6,994 bases of DNA from Bacteroidota bacterium (GTDB lineage: Bacteria; Bacteroidota; Bacteroidia; Bacteroidales; Prolixibacteraceae), in contig JAUYTA010000690.1 in assembly GCA_030695265.1 (NCBI GenBank), forward strand, positions 1 through 6,994, read 5' to 3'. Below are positions 5,514 through 6,994 of this stretch, in pieces. Position 1 is the stretch's first letter, and each line of letters starts with the position of its first letter. Made by a program: the position numbers and the translations under genes. The notes below the pieces were generated by a model that worked only from the letters and a program-made list of their open reading frames with translations, was not told where the DNA came from and searched no databases.

Positions 5514-6767
5514 TTACTTAATGTCCAATTCTTTCGGATAACAGATAAAATATTTCCTTACAGTTTCAGAAAATACAGAGAGATCAATGTCAGAAGCATC
5601 AGATAAATCGCTTACCTTATTATTCTTGAATATAACATTGATTTTATCGCTGGAAACCTTGTTATAGGCACTGTTTGAAATGGTATCAATAATCAGAAAA
5701 TAATGAAGTTGATCGTCGCCTACATTGAAATGATGGCATATTTTTTCCTTCAGGAGACTTATTTTTTGTTCAGAAAATGGCTTTTTACTAATCTTTATTT
5801 TGTACAATCGCCGGTTGATGATACATTTTGAAAGGTAGGATAAAATCGGATCCTGATTATCCTGCCATTCTTTTACTGAAGAAATAATATCGTTGTCGTC
5901 GAGACCGGCAAATAGATCGAGGGCAGGCCTGCCTTCAATAATACGGTTATGCGTAAAATCTTCCAGCGTAATATGTTGGTAAAGAAACAATTTCAGCACC
6001 GAAGGAGCAAATATATCGGCTCCCTGCAATGCAAGTTCCCGTGCACGTGCCAGTACATTTATAAGAAGGTATTCGGCCGACAATACTGTTTTGTGCAAAT
6101 AAACCTGCCAGTACATCAACCTTCGTGCTATCAGAAAATTCTCAACCGAATAAATGCCTTTATATTCAACAACCAACTCATCATTCTTTACATTCAGCAT
6201 TTTAATAATGCGCTCCGAACTAACAATTCCTTCGGATACTCCTGAAAAAAAACTATCGCGGCTCAGATAATCAAGCCGGTCCATGTCGAGTTGACTGGAA
6301 ACCAGCTGATGTAGAAAATGTTTGTGGTAATGATCTGTAAAAATCCGGATGGCAAGATCCAGTTTACCTTTAAACTGCCGGTTCAGTTCTTCCATCAGGA
6401 GCAACGAAATCCGTTCGTGAGGGACACCTTGAACCAAGGTTGTTTCAAGTGCATGTGAAAATGGACCATGCCCGATATCGTGCAGCAAAATAGCGATTGT
6501 AACAGCATCGGCTTCTTCATCTGTAATTTCCTGCCCTTTCAGTCGCAATATCCCTATGGCCGACCGCATCAGGTGAACAGCGCCCAAAGCATGTTCGAAA
6601 CGGGTATGATTGGCTCCCGGATAAACCATGCATGACAGTCCAAGTTGCTTAATCCGACGTAATCGCTGAAAATACGGATGCTCCATTAAGTCAAATATAA
6701 GTTCGGAGCGGATGTTGATGAACCCAAATACAGGGTCGTTGATAATTTTTTTCTTGTTCGTTTTCAA
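5514..6767 (-). CDS. HD-superfamily phosphohydrolase (COG1078-like, dNTPase/SAMHD1-related)
   Basis: 417 residues, stop TAA. The start is TTG at 6767; no ATG lies in frame between the upstream stop and the conserved I-I-N-D-P-V-F-G-F-I, and the first internal ATG (residue 28) would cut into it. The metal-binding HD motif is complete: H-T-R-F-E-H-A-L-G at 54-62 with His59, H-D-I-G-H-G-P-F-S-H at 96-105 with His96-Asp97, and Q-L-D-M-D-R-L-D-Y at 159-167 with Asp163 as the likely last ligand. This arrangement is shared with deoxynucleotide triphosphohydrolases and SAMHD1, so a nucleotide phosphohydrolase role is likely, but the substrate is unknown. Residues about 180-417 are a mostly helical C-terminal region with no recognised domain. 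It is the first gene of the lipid A operon, a placement common in Bacteroidetes. No membrane segment is seen. Family sure, substrate open. Confidence 0.92.
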   Translation of the reverse strand: MKTNKKKIINDPVFGFINIRSELIFDLMEHPYFQRLRRIKQLGLSCMVYPGANHTRFEHALGAVHLMRSAIGILRLKGQEITDEEADAVTIAILLHDIGHGPFSHALETTLVQGVPHERISLLLMEELNRQFKGKLDLAIRIFTDHYHKHFLHQLVSSQLDMDRLDYLSRDSFFSGVSEGIVSSERIIKMLNVKNDELVVEYKGIYSVENFLIARRLMYWQVYLHKTVLSAEYLLINVLARARELALQGADIFAPSVLKLFLYQHITLEDFTHNRIIEGRPALDLFAGLDDNDIISSVKEWQDNQDPILSYLSKCIINRRLYKIKISKKPFSEQKISLLKEKICHHFNVGDDQLHYFLIIDTISNSAYNKVSSDKINVIFKNNKVSDLSDASDIDLSVFSETVRKYFICYPKELDIK

Positions 6768-6801
6768 ATTGTTAATTGTCTGTTTGTTAGGACAAAGTCT
6801 G

Positions 6802-6809
6802 CAAAAATA
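6802..6809 (-). promoter_or_regulatory. Candidate -7 element for the HD-lpx operon
   Basis: The minus strand reads TATTTTTG, a match to the Bacteroidetes -7 consensus TAnnTTTG. It would start transcription about 25-30 nt before the TTG start of the HD gene. No TTTG is found 19-21 bp upstream, so the -33 part is missing or divergent. Confidence 0.4.
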
Positions 6810-6893
6810 GAAAAGTTTTTTGTTTTATTCGGCCATTTTTAATGTTCCTGATTATGAAATTGATACGAATACAGGAAACCTTAATAGATTGGT

Positions 6894-6924
6894 TTTGACA
6901 ATTTAATTAAAATTACTATTTTTG
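6894..6924 (+). promoter_or_regulatory. Bacteroidetes-type promoter for a rightward gene
   Basis: TTTG (6894-6897), 19 bp, TATTTTTG (6917-6924) match the -33/-7 consensus of the Bacteroidetes primary sigma factor. The predicted start of the transcript is near 6930, about 30 nt before the ATG at 6960 and 57 nt before the in-frame ATG at 6987. It is divergent from the HD-lpx operon. Confidence 0.7.
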
Positions 6925-6950
6925 TGCCGACAATTTGGGAAAACCAGTGT

Positions 6951-6971
6951 TAGGGGATCATGAGTCCCCTA
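6951..6971 (+). promoter_or_regulatory. Hairpin in the 5' region of the rightward gene
   Basis: TAGGGGA (6951-6957) and TCCCCTA (6965-6971) are perfect seven-bp arms around the loop TCATGAG. It lies about 20 nt after the predicted transcript start, and the loop contains an ATG (6960-6962). The run TTTTATTAC after it is too weak for a good terminator. It could influence translation of the downstream gene, or be chance. Confidence 0.5.
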
Positions 6972-6994
6972 TTTTATTACAAAAATATGATCGA
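6960..6994 (+). CDS. Start of a rightward gene, cut by the window edge
   Basis: Downstream of the plus-strand promoter a frame opens at ATG 6960 (M-S-P-L-F-Y-Y-K-N-M-I) and stays open to the end of the window, with a second in-frame ATG at 6987 preceded by an A-rich leader. An upstream in-frame TAG (6951-6953) limits the start. Only about 11 codons are visible, so the product cannot be named. The evidence is the promoter position rather than the peptide; which ATG is used is unclear. Confidence 0.4.
   Translation, partial: MSPLFYYKNMI

Noticed and set aside
5949..6245. 98-codon plus-strand frame
   Set aside because: Antisense to the well-supported HD phosphohydrolase gene.
6936..6956. TGGGA and GGGG runs as MraZ-type operator repeats, hinting at a dcw cluster to the right
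   Set aside because: The spacing and sequence do not repeat regularly and the downstream gene is not visible.

Overview
The window looks like chromosomal DNA of a Bacteroidetes bacterium, probably order Bacteroidales or Marinilabiliales. The reasons are the gene order HD-hydrolase, lpxD, lpxC/fabZ, lpxA, the LpxC-FabZ junction typical of that phylum, Bacteroidetes-type promoters (TTTG, 19 bp, TAnnTTTG), and A-rich leaders instead of Shine-Dalgarno sequences. All full-length genes are on the minus strand, so they read from right to left.

Right part (6767 down to 2226): a compact lipid A operon. It encodes an HD-superfamily phosphohydrolase, LpxD, LpxC, FabZ and LpxA, with gaps of about 11-37 nt, and ends in a clear rho-independent terminator at 2172-2199. 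LpxA adds the first acyl chain to UDP-GlcNAc, LpxC removes the N-acetyl group, LpxD adds the second acyl chain, and FabZ dehydrates 3-hydroxyacyl-ACP, the shared precursor pool. A divergent promoter at 6894-6924 drives a plus-strand gene that leaves the window on the right.

The most notable observation is at the lpxC/fabZ junction. In Bacteroidetes these are normally one fused gene of about 460 codons. Here the same reading frame runs through both parts and is interrupted by a single amber codon (TAG, 3432-3434) where homologues have leucine. The conserved FabZ start L-P-H-R-F-P-F-L lies intact and in frame between that TAG and the first ATG of the fabZ ORF (3407). That ATG has a pyrimidine-rich leader, unlike the A-rich leaders of its neighbours. 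Possible causes are stop-codon readthrough or suppression, a recent gene split, a nonsense mutation, or a sequence error.

Left part (1-2225): AT-rich and accessory in character. It holds a DUF2971-like protein with an N-terminal CxxC...CC zinc-knuckle-like segment, a small PH/GRAM-like hypothetical protein, and between them a 118-bp imperfect palindrome with AAC/GTT ends that resembles an integron attC site or a Bacteroidetes palindromic repeat. The 1690-2225 stretch has no intact gene. It holds a triple 13-bp repeat that forms a long perfect palindrome, a second short palindrome, and a possible 37-codon gene-end remnant. Positions 1-98 are AT-rich with nothing recognised. No tRNA, rRNA, CRISPR, insertion sequence or integrase was seen.
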